NCBI RefSeq assembly: GCF_000377945.1
Contig: NZ_KB898942.1
Location: 1 to 57,964 of the forward strand
Direction: 5' to 3'
DNA: 57,964 nt
From: Thioalkalivibrio sulfidiphilus
GTDB taxonomy: Bacteria > Pseudomonadota > Gammaproteobacteria > Ectothiorhodospirales > Ectothiorhodospiraceae
Part shown: positions 48,182 through 57,964 of the stretch, in pieces
Position numbering within the stretch: the stretch's first letter is position 1
How the letters are laid out: the number at the start of each line of letters is the position of its first letter
The notes under the pieces: generated by a model
Seen by the model: the letters and a program-made list of their open reading frames with translations, nothing else
What the model was told of the DNA's origin: nothing
Database searches by the model: none
Position numbers and translations under genes: made by a program

Positions 48182-48356
48182 AAGGCCGCCGCAGAGACGC
48201 GGAGGCGCTGAGATAAAGTACTTATGGACAGGATGAACAGGATTTTTCAGGATTTACAGGAATAAAGATTCAATCCTGTTAATCCGTTTTTATCCTGTCG
48301 ATCCTGTCCAGTGATTTAGAAGTTCCTCTGCGCCCCCGCGTCTCTGCGGCGGCCTT
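48182..48356. repeat. 175-bp inverted-repeat element between algW and hisC
   Basis: The outer arms 48182-48202 and 48336-48356 are perfect inverse complements (core GGCCGCCGCAGAGACGCGG). Inside, TGGACAGGAT and ATCCTGTCCA form a second inverted pair, with reiterated ACAGGAT words between. AT-rich centre, no coding potential. Half copies of the outer arm word occur at 36,320-36,360 and 41,105-41,130. It lies at a convergent gene junction. Confidence 0.85.
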
Positions 48357-48375
48357 TGCCTTTTCTGCCCTAAAG

Positions 48376-49464
48376 TCAACCGCCCAGCACCCCTGCCAAC
48401 GCCTCCATGAAGCGGGCGTTCTCCTCCGGGCGGCCCACGGTTACCCGCAGGCAGTCGGCGAGCACGCCGCCCTGGGGGGAGAGGTTCTTGATGAGCACGC
48501 CGGCGTCCTTCAATCCCTGGAACACCCGGTTGCCCTGCCCCTGCGGCACGCGGAACAGGATGAAATTGGCCTCGCTGGGATAGGCCTTCACGCCCGGCAG
48601 TGCGGCCAGTGCATCCAGGAGCACGCCCCGGTCGTGGCGGATGGCCCGGGCCTGCTCCTCGAGCACCTGGTGATGCTCCAGGGCGAAGGTGGCGCTGGCC
48701 TGGGTGAGCACGTTGATGTTGTAGGGCAGGCGCAGCTTGTCGAACTCCGAGAGCCATTCAGCCGGACCGCTCAGGTAACCCAGGCGCAGGCCCGCCAGTC
48801 CCTGCTTGGAGACCGTGCGCATGACCACGAGATTCGGATAGCGGCCCAGGTCCTTGAGGAAGCTGTCATCGGCAAATGGCGCGTAGGCCTCGTCCACCAC
48901 CACCAGGCCGGGAGCGGCCTCGATCACGGCCTCCACGTCCTCGCGGGGAAAGCGGTTGCCCGTGGGGTTGTTGGGATAGGCCAGGAACACCACGGCGGGC
49001 TGGTGTTCCTCCATGGCCCGGATGAAGCCATCCACGTCCAGACTGAAGTCCTCGCCCAGGGGCACGCCCACGTAGGCCATGTCCGCGTAGCCGGCGATCA
49101 TGCGGTACATGACGAAGCTCGGCTCCACGGACATCACCACCCGGCCGGGGGCGGCGAGCGCCATGATGATCACCTGGATCAACTCGTCTGAGCCGTTGCC
49201 GAGGATCACGGACTGGTCGGCGGGGATGCCGGCGACCCGGCGCAGGGTCTCGATCAGCTGCGGCGAGCGGGGATCCGGGTAGCGGTTCAGTTCCACCTCA
49301 CGCAGCTGCGCGAGCCATGCATCCACCAGTTCCGGCGGCCAGTGGTAGGGGTTTTCCATGGCATCCAGTTTAACGAAGCCGGTGGCGTCGGGGACGTGAT
49401 AGGCGGCCAGGGCCCGGATGCCGGGCCGGACCCACTGGACGACCAGGGTCTCGGCGTCTTTCAT
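48376..49464 (-). CDS. hisC: Histidinol-phosphate aminotransferase HisC
   Basis: 362 residues from ATG 49464. A PLP-dependent class I/II aminotransferase. KLDAMENPYHWP, ILGNGSDELIQVI, FLAYPNNPTGN, VVVDEAYAPFA and the PLP-lysine region MRTVSKQGLAGLRLGYL are visible. It starts 10 nt after hisD and completes the hisG-hisD-hisC order, apart from the inserted DAHP synthase. Confidence 0.96.
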   Translation of the reverse strand: MKDAETLVVQWVRPGIRALAAYHVPDATGFVKLDAMENPYHWPPELVDAWLAQLREVELNRYPDPRSPQLIETLRRVAGIPADQSVILGNGSDELIQVIIMALAAPGRVVMSVEPSFVMYRMIAGYADMAYVGVPLGEDFSLDVDGFIRAMEEHQPAVVFLAYPNNPTGNRFPREDVEAVIEAAPGLVVVDEAYAPFADDSFLKDLGRYPNLVVMRTVSKQGLAGLRLGYLSGPAEWLSEFDKLRLPYNINVLTQASATFALEHHQVLEEQARAIRHDRGVLLDALAALPGVKAYPSEANFILFRVPQGQGNRVFQGLKDAGVLIKNLSPQGGVLADCLRVTVGRPEENARFMEALAGVLGG

Positions 49465-49474
49465 CGCGTGGCGC

Positions 49475-50773
49475 TCACTTGATGCGGTATTCCGCCGAGC
49501 GGGCGTGGGCCACCAGACCCTCGCCCCGGGCGAGCGTCGAGGCGGTGCGTCCCAGGGTGGAGGCGCCCTCAGCCGAGCAGTGAATGAGGCTGGAGCGCTT
49601 CTGGAAGTCGTATACGCCGAGCGGCGAGGAGAAACGCGCCGTGCGCGAGGTGGGCAGCACGTGGTTGGGCCCGGCGCAGTAGTCACCCAGGGCCTCGGCG
49701 GTGTAACGACCCATGAAGATGGCGCCGGCGTGGCGGATGCGCGCGGCCAGATCCTCGGGGTCCTCCACGGACAGTTCCAGATGTTCGGGGGCAATGTGGT
49801 TGGCCACCTCCACCGCCTCGTCCATGTCCCTCACCTGGATCAGGGCACCGCGGCCCTCAAGCGAGGTCCGGATGATCTGTTCCCGGGGCATCTCGGCCAT
49901 GAGGCGCTCCATGCTCTCCTCAACCCGATCCAGGAACTGCGCGTCCGGCGAGACCAGGATGGACTGGGCATCCTCGTCGTGTTCCGCCTGGGAGAACAGG
50001 TCCACGGCGATCCAGTCGGGATCGGTCTTGCCGTCACAGACCACCAGGATCTCGGACGGGCCGGCGATCATGTCGATGCCCACGGTGCCGTAGACCATGC
50101 GCTTGGCGGTGGCAACAAAGATGTTGCCCGGGCCGACGATCTTGTCCACCGCGGGGATGGTCTCGGTGCCGTAGGCCAGCGCCGCCACCGCCTGGGCGCC
50201 GCCCACGGCGAACACCCGGTCCACGCCGGCGACCGCGGCGGCCGCAAGCACCAGCTCGTTCACCTCGCCGCCGGGCGTGGGCACCACCATGATGAGTTCT
50301 TCAACCCCGGCCACCTTGGCCGGGATGGCGTTCATGAGCACCGAGGAGGGATAGGCGGCCTTGCCACCCGGCACGTACAGGCCGGCGCGATCCAGGGGGG
50401 TCACCTGCTGGCCCAGCATGGTGCCGTCTTCCTCGGTGTACTGCCAGGAGTCCAGCTTCTGGCGCTCCGCATAGCGGCGGATGCGCGCGGCAGCGGTCTC
50501 CAGGGCCTTGCGCTGATCCGCCGGGATGGCGGTCAAGGCCTGCTCAAGGCGAAACAGCGGGATCTCGAGATCAGCGGCCTCGGCCACCTCGCGGCGGTCG
50601 AAGCGGCGTGTGTACTCGAGAACGGCAGCATCGCCACGGCGACGCACGTCGGCCAGGATGTCGCGCACCGTGGTGAACACGGCGTCGTCGGAGACACTCT
50701 CCCAGGCCAGCAGCTCATCGAGGCGCTGGCGGAAATCTGCGTCAGAGGTGCTCAGGCGATTGATGGCGGGCAT
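49475..50773 (-). CDS. hisD: Histidinol dehydrogenase HisD
   Basis: 432 residues. A zinc- and NAD-dependent enzyme for the last two oxidations of histidine synthesis. Signature regions: [88 protein letters not shown] and [33 protein letters not shown]. Confidence 0.97.
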   Translation of the reverse strand: MPAINRLSTSDADFRQRLDELLAWESVSDDAVFTTVRDILADVRRRGDAAVLEYTRRFDRREVAEAADLEIPLFRLEQALTAIPADQRKALETAAARIRRYAERQKLDSWQYTEEDGTMLGQQVTPLDRAGLYVPGGKAAYPSSVLMNAIPAKVAGVEELIMVVPTPGGEVNELVLAAAAVAGVDRVFAVGGAQAVAALAYGTETIPAVDKIVGPGNIFVATAKRMVYGTVGIDMIAGPSEILVVCDGKTDPDWIAVDLFSQAEHDEDAQSILVSPDAQFLDRVEESMERLMAEMPREQIIRTSLEGRGALIQVRDMDEAVEVANHIAPEHLELSVEDPEDLAARIRHAGAIFMGRYTAEALGDYCAGPNHVLPTSRTARFSSPLGVYDFQKRSSLIHCSAEGASTLGRTASTLARGEGLVAHARSAEYRIK

Positions 50774-50791
50774 GGCGGTTCTGTTCGTCAG

Positions 50792-50854
50792 GCGTTAGGC
50801 GTTAGGCGTTAGGCGTTAGGCGTTAGGCGTTAGGCGTTAGGCGTTAGGCGTTAG
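50792..50854. repeat. Tandem array (GCGTTAG) x9
   Basis: Nine perfect heptamers between the DAHP synthase gene and hisD, followed by GCGAGGAGCGTAAC as at 46866. The rest of the spacer (to 50914) is CTCACCCCTCACCCCTCACG-type sequence. The array interrupts what would otherwise be a single his operon. Confidence 0.97.
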
Positions 50855-50914
50855 GCGAGGAGCGTAACCCCTCCGGCTGCGGATGCAAGCCCCTCACTCC
50901 TCACCCCTCACCCC

Positions 50915-51970
50915 TCACGCTTCCCGTCGCGCACGCACCGCGGCGGCCAGGCCTTCCAGCACCTGCTCGCTGTCTTCCCAGCCCATGCAGGCGTCGGTGA
51001 TGCTCTGACCGTAGGTCAGTTCGCGGCCATCCTCGGCGTCCTGGCGGCCACCCACCAGGTGGCTTTCCAGCATCACGCCCATGATACGCCGGTCTCCGGC
51101 GGCCAGCTGCTCGCCCACCACCCGGGCCACTTCCACCTGGCGACTCGGATCCTTGCGGCTGTTGGCGTGGCTGCAGTCGATCATCAGCTTGGGCGGCAGG
51201 CCGGCGGCCTTCAGCTGCTCGGCGGCCTGGTTCACGCTCTTCGCGTCATAGTTGGGCTCGCGCCCGCCGCGCAGGATGATGTGGCAGTCGTTGTTGCCGG
51301 CGGTGGAGAAGATGGCCGAGTGGCCCGCCTTGGTCACCGACAGGAAGTGATGCGGGCGCGACGCGGAACGGATGGCGTCGATGGCCACCTGCAGACTGCC
51401 GTCGGTGCTGTTCTTGAAACCCACGGGGCAAGACAGGCCGGAGGCCAGTTCCCGGTGCACCTGGCTCTCGGTGGTGCGCGCGCCGATGGCGCCCCAGGCC
51501 ACCAGGTCGGCCACGTACTGGGGGCTGATCAGGTCCAGGTACTCGGTGGCCGCCGGCATGCCCATCTTGGCCAGGTCCAGCAGCAGGCCGCGGGCCAGGC
51601 GCAGGCCCTTGTTGATCTGGAAGCTGCCGTCCAGGTTGGGGTCGTTGATCAGCCCCTTCCAGCCCACGGTGGTGCGCGGCTTCTCGAAATACACGCGCAT
51701 GACGATGTGCAGATCATCGGCCAGCTTGTCGCGCATGCGCTTGAGGCGCCCGGCGTACTCCATGGCCGCGTCCACGTCGTGGATCGAGCAGGGGCCGGCG
51801 ATCACCAGCAGGCGGTCGTCGCTGCCGGCGAGGATGTTGTGAATGGCCTCGCGGGCATTGAACACCGTGGCGGCGGCCTCGTCGGTGATGGGCAGCTCCT
51901 CGTGCACCAGCACGGGGGGCGACACCTCGCGGATCTCCAGGATTCTCAGGTCATCGGTGTGGTAGCGCAT
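50915..51970 (-). CDS. aroG: 3-deoxy-7-phosphoheptulonate (DAHP) synthase, class I
   Basis: 351 residues. It condenses PEP and erythrose 4-phosphate, the entry step to aromatic amino acids. LLVIAGPCSIHDVDAAMEYAGRL, MRVYFEKPRTTVGWKGLINDPNLDGSF, ATEYLDLISPQYVADLVAWGAIGARTTESQVHRELASGLSCPVGFKNSTDG and DCSHANSRKDP are family motifs. Which amino acid inhibits it cannot be told by eye. Its place between hisG and hisD is unusual; both pathways draw on pentose phosphates. Confidence 0.96.
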   Translation of the reverse strand: MRYHTDDLRILEIREVSPPVLVHEELPITDEAAATVFNAREAIHNILAGSDDRLLVIAGPCSIHDVDAAMEYAGRLKRMRDKLADDLHIVMRVYFEKPRTTVGWKGLINDPNLDGSFQINKGLRLARGLLLDLAKMGMPAATEYLDLISPQYVADLVAWGAIGARTTESQVHRELASGLSCPVGFKNSTDGSLQVAIDAIRSASRPHHFLSVTKAGHSAIFSTAGNNDCHIILRGGREPNYDAKSVNQAAEQLKAAGLPPKLMIDCSHANSRKDPSRQVEVARVVGEQLAAGDRRIMGVMLESHLVGGRQDAEDGRELTYGQSITDACMGWEDSEQVLEGLAAAVRARREA

Positions 51971-51992
51971 GATCGGGTATTCCAGACAGGGT

Positions 51993-52643
51993 TCAGGCGG
52001 CCGCCGCGGCCTGGTCCACCGCCTCGGCGAGACGCTGGATCAGGTCCTTCATGCGGGCCGATTTCATTTTCATGGAGGCCTTGTTCACCACCAGCCGCGA
52101 GCTGATGTCCGCGATGTGCTCCAGGGGCACCAAGCCGTTGGCGCGCAGGGTGTTGCCGGTATCCACCAGGTCCACGATGCAGTCGGCCAGCCCCACGATG
52201 GGGGCCAGTTCCATGGATCCGTAGAGCTTGATGATCTCCACCTGCCGGCCCTGCTCGGCGTAATAACGCCGGGTGGTGTTGACGAACTTGGTGGCCACCC
52301 GCAGGCGCCCCTCGGTCTCGGTGGCGCCGGGCCGGCCGGCCACCATCAGCTTGCAGCGGGCGATGCCGAGGTCCAGGGGCTCGTAGATGCCCTCGCCGCC
52401 GTGCTCCATGAGCACGTCCTTGCCGGACACGCCCAGGTCGGCGGCGCCGTACTGCACGTAGGTGGGCACGTCGGCGGCGCGGATCACCACCAGCTTCACC
52501 TCCGGCAGGTTGGTGTCCAGGATCAGCTTGCGGCTGGTCTCAGGGTCGTCCACCGGGGTGATGCTGGCGGCGGCCAGCAGCGGAAGGGTGTCCTTGTAGA
52601 TGCGCCCCTTGGAGAGGGCAATGGTCAGGGTCTCGTTGCTCAT
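51993..52643 (-). CDS. hisG: ATP phosphoribosyltransferase HisG (short form)
   Basis: 216 residues from ATG 52643. It catalyses the first step of histidine synthesis. [31 protein letters not shown]-type segment ([28 protein letters not shown]), [18 protein letters not shown] and the PRPP loop [21 protein letters not shown] are present. It lacks the C-terminal regulatory domain of the long form, so by family rules it should need HisZ, which is not in this window. It follows murA by 13 nt. Confidence 0.96.
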   Translation of the reverse strand: MSNETLTIALSKGRIYKDTLPLLAAASITPVDDPETSRKLILDTNLPEVKLVVIRAADVPTYVQYGAADLGVSGKDVLMEHGGEGIYEPLDLGIARCKLMVAGRPGATETEGRLRVATKFVNTTRRYYAEQGRQVEIIKLYGSMELAPIVGLADCIVDLVDTGNTLRANGLVPLEHIADISSRLVVNKASMKMKSARMKDLIQRLAEAVDQAAAAA

Positions 52644-52656
52644 GTCGTCGCTTCGC

Positions 52657-53946
<1,290 letters not shown>

Positions 53947-54035
53947 TCAGTGAAAAAAGAATCCCATGATAGCGAAATTCGTGCCCGGACGGGACTGCGC
54001 AGGCCGCTGTGTTGCCCGCAGCAAGGGGGTGACGG

Positions 54036-54347
54036 TCACGAATCCGGGACGCCGGGCAGCAGTTCCTGCAGGTCCGCCAGGCGGATGATGTCGCCCATGG
54101 CGGGTGACACGCCCTCGATGCGCAGGTCCGTGCCCCGGGCGCGGGCCATGGCGAACCACTCCACCACCAGGGCAACCCCGGCACTGTCCGCCCGGGTCAC
54201 GGCGGAGACATCCACCAGCCGGGGCGGTGTGCCAGACTCGAACAGGGCACGGCTGCGCGCCCAGAGATCGGCCACGCTGGCCAGGCCCAGATCGCCGCTG
54301 ACCCGCAGCCGGTCGCCTTCCAGGGAGAAGCTGGCCGACTCGCTCAC
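54036..54347 (-). CDS. mlaB: STAS-domain lipid-transport subunit MlaB
   Basis: 103 residues forming one STAS domain (LEGDRLRVSGDLGLASVADLWA...RLVDVSAVTRADSAGVALVVEWFAMAR). MlaB stabilises the MlaFEDB ABC transporter. The conserved Ser/Thr region is T-R-A-D-S-A-G-V. It follows mlaC by 10 nt. Confidence 0.9.
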   Translation of the reverse strand: MSESASFSLEGDRLRVSGDLGLASVADLWARSRALFESGTPPRLVDVSAVTRADSAGVALVVEWFAMARARGTDLRIEGVSPAMGDIIRLADLQELLPGVPDS

Positions 54348-54357
54348 CGCACCGGCC

Positions 54358-55014
54358 TCACTGTTCCGCCGCCTGCTGGACCAGGTCCCGATCGCCCCGC
54401 TCCAGGCGCTGGATGAGGTTCTCCAGGCCCTGGCGCTCGATCTCGGCGTTGAAGTTGGTGCGGAAGTTGGTCACCAGGCTCAGGCCCTCCACCGTCAGGT
54501 CGTAGGCCTTCCAGCGCTCGTCCACCACGCGCAGACTGAAGGTCACCGGCACGTTGGGCCGGCCCTGCCCCACCACGATCTCGGTGGCCACGGTGGCGCG
54601 GTTGCCGTCCACCCGGCTGCGGCGCTCGTTGACGATGATGCGCTTGTCGGCATGCTCGGCCAGCTGGCCGGCATAGGCGCGTACCAGGGTGTCCTTGAAG
54701 GCCTCCACGAAGCGCTCCCGCTGCTCGGGCGTGGCGGTGCGCCAGTGGCGCGCCAGGATCAGCCGGGACATGCCCTCGAAATCCACGTAGGGCAGGATCT
54801 CCTGCTCCACCAGCTCGAAGACCAGGGCCTCGTCGCTCTTGAGCCGCTCACTGTTCTCGCGCAGCATCGCCAGCACCCGGGTAGTGGACTCGCTGATCTG
54901 CTTGACCGGGTCGCCGGGCGACGCCAAGGCGGCGGGCGCCCAGATCAGGACAAACGTCAGCAGTATGACCCGGGGCCAGGCTGCGACCGACTTTTCATTT
55001 CCCATGGGAATCAC
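54358..55014 (-). CDS. mlaC: Periplasmic phospholipid shuttle MlaC
   Basis: 218 residues from GTG 55014; ATG 55005 would give 215. Signal peptide WPRVILLTFVLIWAPAALA. The Ttg2/MlaC domain has EQEILPYVDFEGMSRLILARHWRTATPEQRERFVEAFKDTLVRAYAGQL and WKAYDLTVEGLSLVTNFRTNF. It carries phospholipid between the outer-membrane MlaA complex and inner-membrane MlaFEDB. mlaA itself is not in the window. Confidence 0.95.
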   Translation of the reverse strand: MIPMGNEKSVAAWPRVILLTFVLIWAPAALASPGDPVKQISESTTRVLAMLRENSERLKSDEALVFELVEQEILPYVDFEGMSRLILARHWRTATPEQRERFVEAFKDTLVRAYAGQLAEHADKRIIVNERRSRVDGNRATVATEIVVGQGRPNVPVTFSLRVVDERWKAYDLTVEGLSLVTNFRTNFNAEIERQGLENLIQRLERGDRDLVQQAAEQ

Positions 55015-55027
55015 GCTCGCGGTTTGA

Positions 55028-55486
55028 TCAATGGGTGGTCATGTTGACCATGATGCGGCCGATGATCTCTTCCAGTACGAAGGCGGACTGGGTGTAGTAG
55101 ATCTCGCTGCCATGTACCAAGACATCATCCTCGCCGCCGGGTTCCAGGGCGATGTACTGCTCACCCAGCAGACCGGCGGTATAGATGCTCGCCTGGGTGT
55201 CCGCCGGCAGGTAGTCATGGTTGGCGCTGATGGTCATCTCCACCCGGGCCTGGTAGCGCTCGGGGTCGTAGCGGATAGCGGTCACCCGGCCGACACGCAC
55301 CCCCGAGACGGTCACCGGCGCACGCACCTTCAGGCCGCCGATATTGTTGAAGTAGGCGTGCACGGTGTAGCCGTCGGTGTTGCGGTATTCGCTGATGTTG
55401 CTCACCTGCATGGCCAGCATGAACAGGCCTGCCAGGCCCAGGGCCACGAAGATGCCCACTGCGATCTCGATGGTGCGTGTCGTCAT
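55028..55486 (-). CDS. mlaD: MCE-domain substrate-binding protein MlaD
   Basis: 152 residues: an N-terminal transmembrane anchor (about 6-27) and one MCE domain (YTVHAYFNNIGGLKVRAPVTVSGVRVGRVTAI; SIYTAGLLGEQYIALEPGGE). It forms the hexameric ring above MlaE that takes lipids from MlaC. Length is normal. Confidence 0.96.
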   Translation of the reverse strand: MTTRTIEIAVGIFVALGLAGLFMLAMQVSNISEYRNTDGYTVHAYFNNIGGLKVRAPVTVSGVRVGRVTAIRYDPERYQARVEMTISANHDYLPADTQASIYTAGLLGEQYIALEPGGEDDVLVHGSEIYYTQSAFVLEEIIGRIMVNMTTH

Positions 55487-55507
55487 GCTGCAATCGCCTC
55501 TTGCATG

Positions 55508-56290
55508 TCAGATGTCACCGAACATCAGGCCGGTGAGAATGAAATCCAGTGCCAGCACCGCCAGAGCGGAATGCACCACCGTGCGCGTGGTGGAACGACT
55601 CATGCCTTCCGAGGTGGGCACGGTGTCGTGGCCCTCGAACACGGCGATCCAGGCCACCACGAAGCCGAACACGAGACTCTTGATGATGCCGTTCATCACG
55701 TCCTTGTAAAAATCCACGTTGGCCTGCATCTGGGACCAGTAGGAACCGGCGTCCACCCCCAGCAGGCCCACGCCGATGAAATAACCGCCCATCACCGCCA
55801 CGGCACTGAAGATGGCCGCCAGCAGGGGCAGGGAGATGAACGCCGCCACGAAACGCGGCACGATGACCCGCTTGACCGGATCCACCGCCATCATCTCCAT
55901 GCCGGAGAGCTGCTCAGTGGTCTTCATCAGGCCGATCTCGGCGGTGAGCGCCGAACCGGCGCGGCCGGCGAACAGCAGCGCCGTGACCACCGGGCCCAGT
56001 TCCCGCACCAGGGACAGGGCCACCACGGAGCCCAGCGCCTCCTCGGCGCCGAACTTCACCAGGGTGATATAGCCCTGGTAGCCCAGTACCATGCCCACGA
56101 ACAGGCCGGAGACGGCGATGATCAGCAGGGACAGCACGCCCACCGAGTAGAGTTCCTTGATCACCAGGCGTGGCCGGGTGACGGCCACCCCCAGGGACAG
56201 CAGGATGCGCAGCAGGAACAGGTGGCCGCGCCCCAGGCGCTCGAACACCCCCAGGCCCCAGCGCCCCAGCCTCTGCAAAGGCCCCAGCAT
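55508..56290 (-). CDS. mlaE: Lipid ABC transporter permease MlaE
   Basis: 260 residues with about five hydrophobic segments. The MlaE/YrbE motifs are VLGYQGYITLVKFGAEEALGSVVALSLVRELGPVVTALLFAGRAGSALTAEIGLMKTTEQLSGMEMMAVDP. It is the membrane subunit of the Mla transporter. It begins 1 nt after the mlaF stop. Confidence 0.97.
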   Translation of the reverse strand: MLGPLQRLGRWGLGVFERLGRGHLFLLRILLSLGVAVTRPRLVIKELYSVGVLSLLIIAVSGLFVGMVLGYQGYITLVKFGAEEALGSVVALSLVRELGPVVTALLFAGRAGSALTAEIGLMKTTEQLSGMEMMAVDPVKRVIVPRFVAAFISLPLLAAIFSAVAVMGGYFIGVGLLGVDAGSYWSQMQANVDFYKDVMNGIIKSLVFGFVVAWIAVFEGHDTVPTSEGMSRSTTRTVVHSALAVLALDFILTGLMFGDI

Positions 56291-56291
56291 C

Positions 56292-57125
56292 TCAGCGCCC
56301 CTCCGTCAGGTCGGTGAGGTAATCCGGCGCCGGGTAATGGAAGGGCACCGGGCCGTCGGGCAGGCCCTTGAGGAACTGGTGCGACCACTCGGAGGCGATG
56401 GTCTCCAGTTCATCCGGCGTGCCCGCGTCCACCACCTGACCGTCGGAGATCAGGTACAGGTAGTCGGCGATGGAACTGGCCTCCTGCACGTCGTGGGAGA
56501 CCAGGATGCTGGTCAGCCCCAGGGCATCGTTGAGGCGCTTGATGAGCGAGACGATCACGCCCATGGTGATGGGGTCCAGGCCGGTGAAGGGCTCGTCGTA
56601 CATGATCATCATGGGGTCCAGGGCGATGGCCCGGGCCAGGGCCACGCGCCGCGCCATGCCGCCGGACAGCTCACTGGGCATCAGGTCACGGGCACCGCGC
56701 AGGCCCACGGATTCCAGCTTCATGAGCACCAGGGTGCGCAGCAGCCGCTCGGGCAGCTTGCAGTGTTCGCGCAGGGGGAAGGCCACGTTCTCGAACACGG
56801 ACAGGTCCGTGAGCAGGGCGCCGCTCTGGAACAGCATCCCCATGCGCCGGCGCAGCCGGTAGAGGTCCGCGAGCCCCTGGCGGTGCACGTCGACACCATC
56901 CACCAGGATCTGTCCGCGCTCGGGCTTGAGTTGTCCACCGATCAGCTTGAGCAGGGTGGTCTTGCCCGTGCCACTGGGGCCCATGATGGCGGTGATACTG
57001 CCCCGGGGGATCTTCAGGCTCAGGCCCTTGAAGATAGGCCGCCCGCCACGGGAGAAGTGCAGATCCCGGATCTCCACCAGGGTGTCGTTGTGGGGCTGCG
57101 TGTCGATGGGCGGAAACCTTTGCAC
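56292..57125 (-). CDS. mlaF: Lipid ABC transporter ATPase MlaF
   Basis: 277 residues from GTG 57125; the frame is open to a TTG at 57215 but that extension is unlike the family, and a GTG at 57077 is shorter than usual. Walker A is GPSGTGKTT, the signature LSGGMARRVALARAIA, Walker B MMIMYDEPFTGLD, and the H-loop VSHD. The C-terminal HQFLKGLPDGPVPFHYPAPDYLTDL is typical of MlaF. No clear ribosome-binding site decides the start. Confidence 0.94.
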   Translation of the reverse strand: MQRFPPIDTQPHNDTLVEIRDLHFSRGGRPIFKGLSLKIPRGSITAIMGPSGTGKTTLLKLIGGQLKPERGQILVDGVDVHRQGLADLYRLRRRMGMLFQSGALLTDLSVFENVAFPLREHCKLPERLLRTLVLMKLESVGLRGARDLMPSELSGGMARRVALARAIALDPMMIMYDEPFTGLDPITMGVIVSLIKRLNDALGLTSILVSHDVQEASSIADYLYLISDGQVVDAGTPDELETIASEWSHQFLKGLPDGPVPFHYPAPDYLTDLTEGR

Positions 57126-57221
57126 GGGGCGGTGGGCGATGCCGGCACGGGCCGATGGCGGGGTTTCCCGCCGGACAAAGCCTGCAAGTCTCAGGCGCCC
57201 CCGGTGAGGAGTCAAGTCGGC

Positions 57222-57830
57222 TCAGCACACCCCGAACAGCTGGCCGATCACCCGCGCATCCTCGAAGGTCTCCGCTGGCGCGTCCAGAAACAGCACGCAC
57301 CAGGGCTCCTCCTGGCAGGCCAGGAACCCCTCCACCGCCGCGCGCAGCTCCCGGGGCGTGGGCCGGACCTCGAAACGCAGCCAGCCCACCATGCCGCAGG
57401 GACAGGGGCTGTCCGGCCCCGTCCAGACCCGCCCGGGTCCGGCGGGCCCCGTCACCGTGAAGACCGGCACCGCGGGCAGGCGCGCGCGCAGGGTCGCCTC
57501 CACGGACGCGGCCGGAGCATCCAGAACGACGCCACCCAGCCGGTCGCCAAGACCCTCGACAAGGCTCACCAGTTGCGCCAGCCCTGCCTCATCCAGCGGC
57601 GCCTCCACCCGCAGGTAGAACCAGAACTGGGACGGCAGGGATTCCAGCCAGACAACCGGATCCGCCCCGCGCCAGTCCGCCTCGGCCACCAGCACGGTGT
57701 CGAAATGGCTGGCGTAGCAGGAGAGGTGCCAGTCCGGCGGGGTGTCCTCGGGGTAGAGGGCCTGGATCAGGCGGGGGTCGTTCCAGCTGAGGGCGCCGAA
57801 GGTGAGGGTGCGGATGGGGGGTGTTGTCAT
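57222..57830 (-). CDS. Hypothetical protein, possibly DUF72-like
   Basis: 202 residues upstream of mlaF on the same strand. WHLSCYASHFDTVLVAEADW followed by LPSQFWFYLRV recalls the DUF72 motif 'LxYYAsxFdTVEiNstFY...P..F.F..K', and VLDAP with a final LFLDAPAETFEDARVIGQLFG fits a TIM-barrel edge, but the protein is shorter than normal (about 240-280). Cys residues at the centre (CPCGMVGW) and the terminal C are unexplained. Function unknown. Confidence 0.65.
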   Translation of the reverse strand: MTTPPIRTLTFGALSWNDPRLIQALYPEDTPPDWHLSCYASHFDTVLVAEADWRGADPVVWLESLPSQFWFYLRVEAPLDEAGLAQLVSLVEGLGDRLGGVVLDAPAASVEATLRARLPAVPVFTVTGPAGPGRVWTGPDSPCPCGMVGWLRFEVRPTPRELRAAVEGFLACQEEPWCVLFLDAPAETFEDARVIGQLFGVC

Positions 57831-57906
57831 GGGTTCGTTTGTACCAGTTCACGTGCATTGAAAGCTTTTAAGTCAAAGGCTTCCGATCCCCGTTGCACGG
57901 GGCTCG

Positions 57907-57940
57907 GGTTACTTTCTTTGCTTGTCCAAAGAAAGTAACC
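57907..57940. repeat. Hairpin GGTTACTTTCTTT / AAAGAAAGTAACC
   Basis: A perfect 13-bp stem (57907-57919 with 57928-57940) with an 8-nt loop at the right edge of the window. An outer CTCGGG/CCCGAG pair extends it. Intergenic repeats built on this sequence are widespread in proteobacteria. Confidence 0.8.
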
Positions 57941-57964
57941 AAAGAAAAGACACCCGAGTTTCTC

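Noticed and set aside
46796-50854. Heptamer arrays as a CRISPR or telomere-like sequence
   Set aside because: Units are 7 bp with no spacers, no cas genes are nearby, and the setting is internal to a chromosome-like gene order. They are simple tandem repeats.

Overview
This window is a high-GC, housekeeping-dense stretch of a gammaproteobacterial chromosome. The gene order follows the Pseudomonas-type backbone as I know it: pilBCD-coaE-zapD, mutT/thiE, argJ, secA, dciA, lpxC, the complete dcw cluster back to mraZ, rnpB, rsmI, lpoA, yraN, sspBA, petCBA, algW, hisC-hisD-hisG, murA and mlaBCDEF. GC-rich codon use, the cytochrome bc1 operon next to sspAB, and many short-phrase intergenic repeats suggest a Chromatiales/Ectothiorhodospiraceae-like organism. 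That placement is inference, not identification.

Layout. 1-870: the end of an IS1380-like insertion sequence (transposase running off the left edge) abutting a decayed REP-associated (Y1/RAYT) transposase. 873-8,000: type IV pilus assembly genes pilB, pilC and pilD, then coaE, zapD, a small membrane-anchored protein and a MutT-ThiE fusion. 8,064-13,775: argJ, secA, an M23 peptidase and the helicase loader dciA. 13,900-32,642 (minus strand): mraZ-rsmH-ftsL-ftsI-murE-murF-mraY-murD-ftsW-murG-murC-murB-ddl-ftsQ-ftsA-ftsZ-lpxC. Most junctions are ATGA-type overlaps, and a near-consensus promoter with three MraZ boxes stands at the head. 32,898-33,310: RNase P RNA with its own promoter and terminator.

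33,489-36,305 is the accessory island. It holds a broken vapBC toxin-antitoxin pair, a 261-bp MITE-like element inserted exactly after the vapC start codon, a 27-bp direct repeat bracketing these, a possible 24-residue peptide, and a large membrane-anchored beta-propeller protein of unknown function. 36,390-48,173: rsmI, lpoA, yraN, an FAD-linked dehydrogenase, a Gly-rich exported protein, sspBA, petABC, a Nif3-family protein and an AlgW/DegS protease. 48,376-57,830: hisC, hisD, a DAHP synthase set inside the his genes, hisG, murA, the Mla phospholipid-transport genes and a DUF72-like protein.

Functionally the window couples peptidoglycan precursor synthesis, divisome assembly and outer-membrane building and maintenance (lpxC, lpoA, mla). 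The most distinctive content is between genes: the MITE/vapC junction, two 7-bp tandem arrays (GCGTTAG x10 and x9), and several families of inverted, word-like intergenic repeats. I found no tRNA, rRNA, CRISPR array or prophage, and no evidence for a wholly new enzymatic system.
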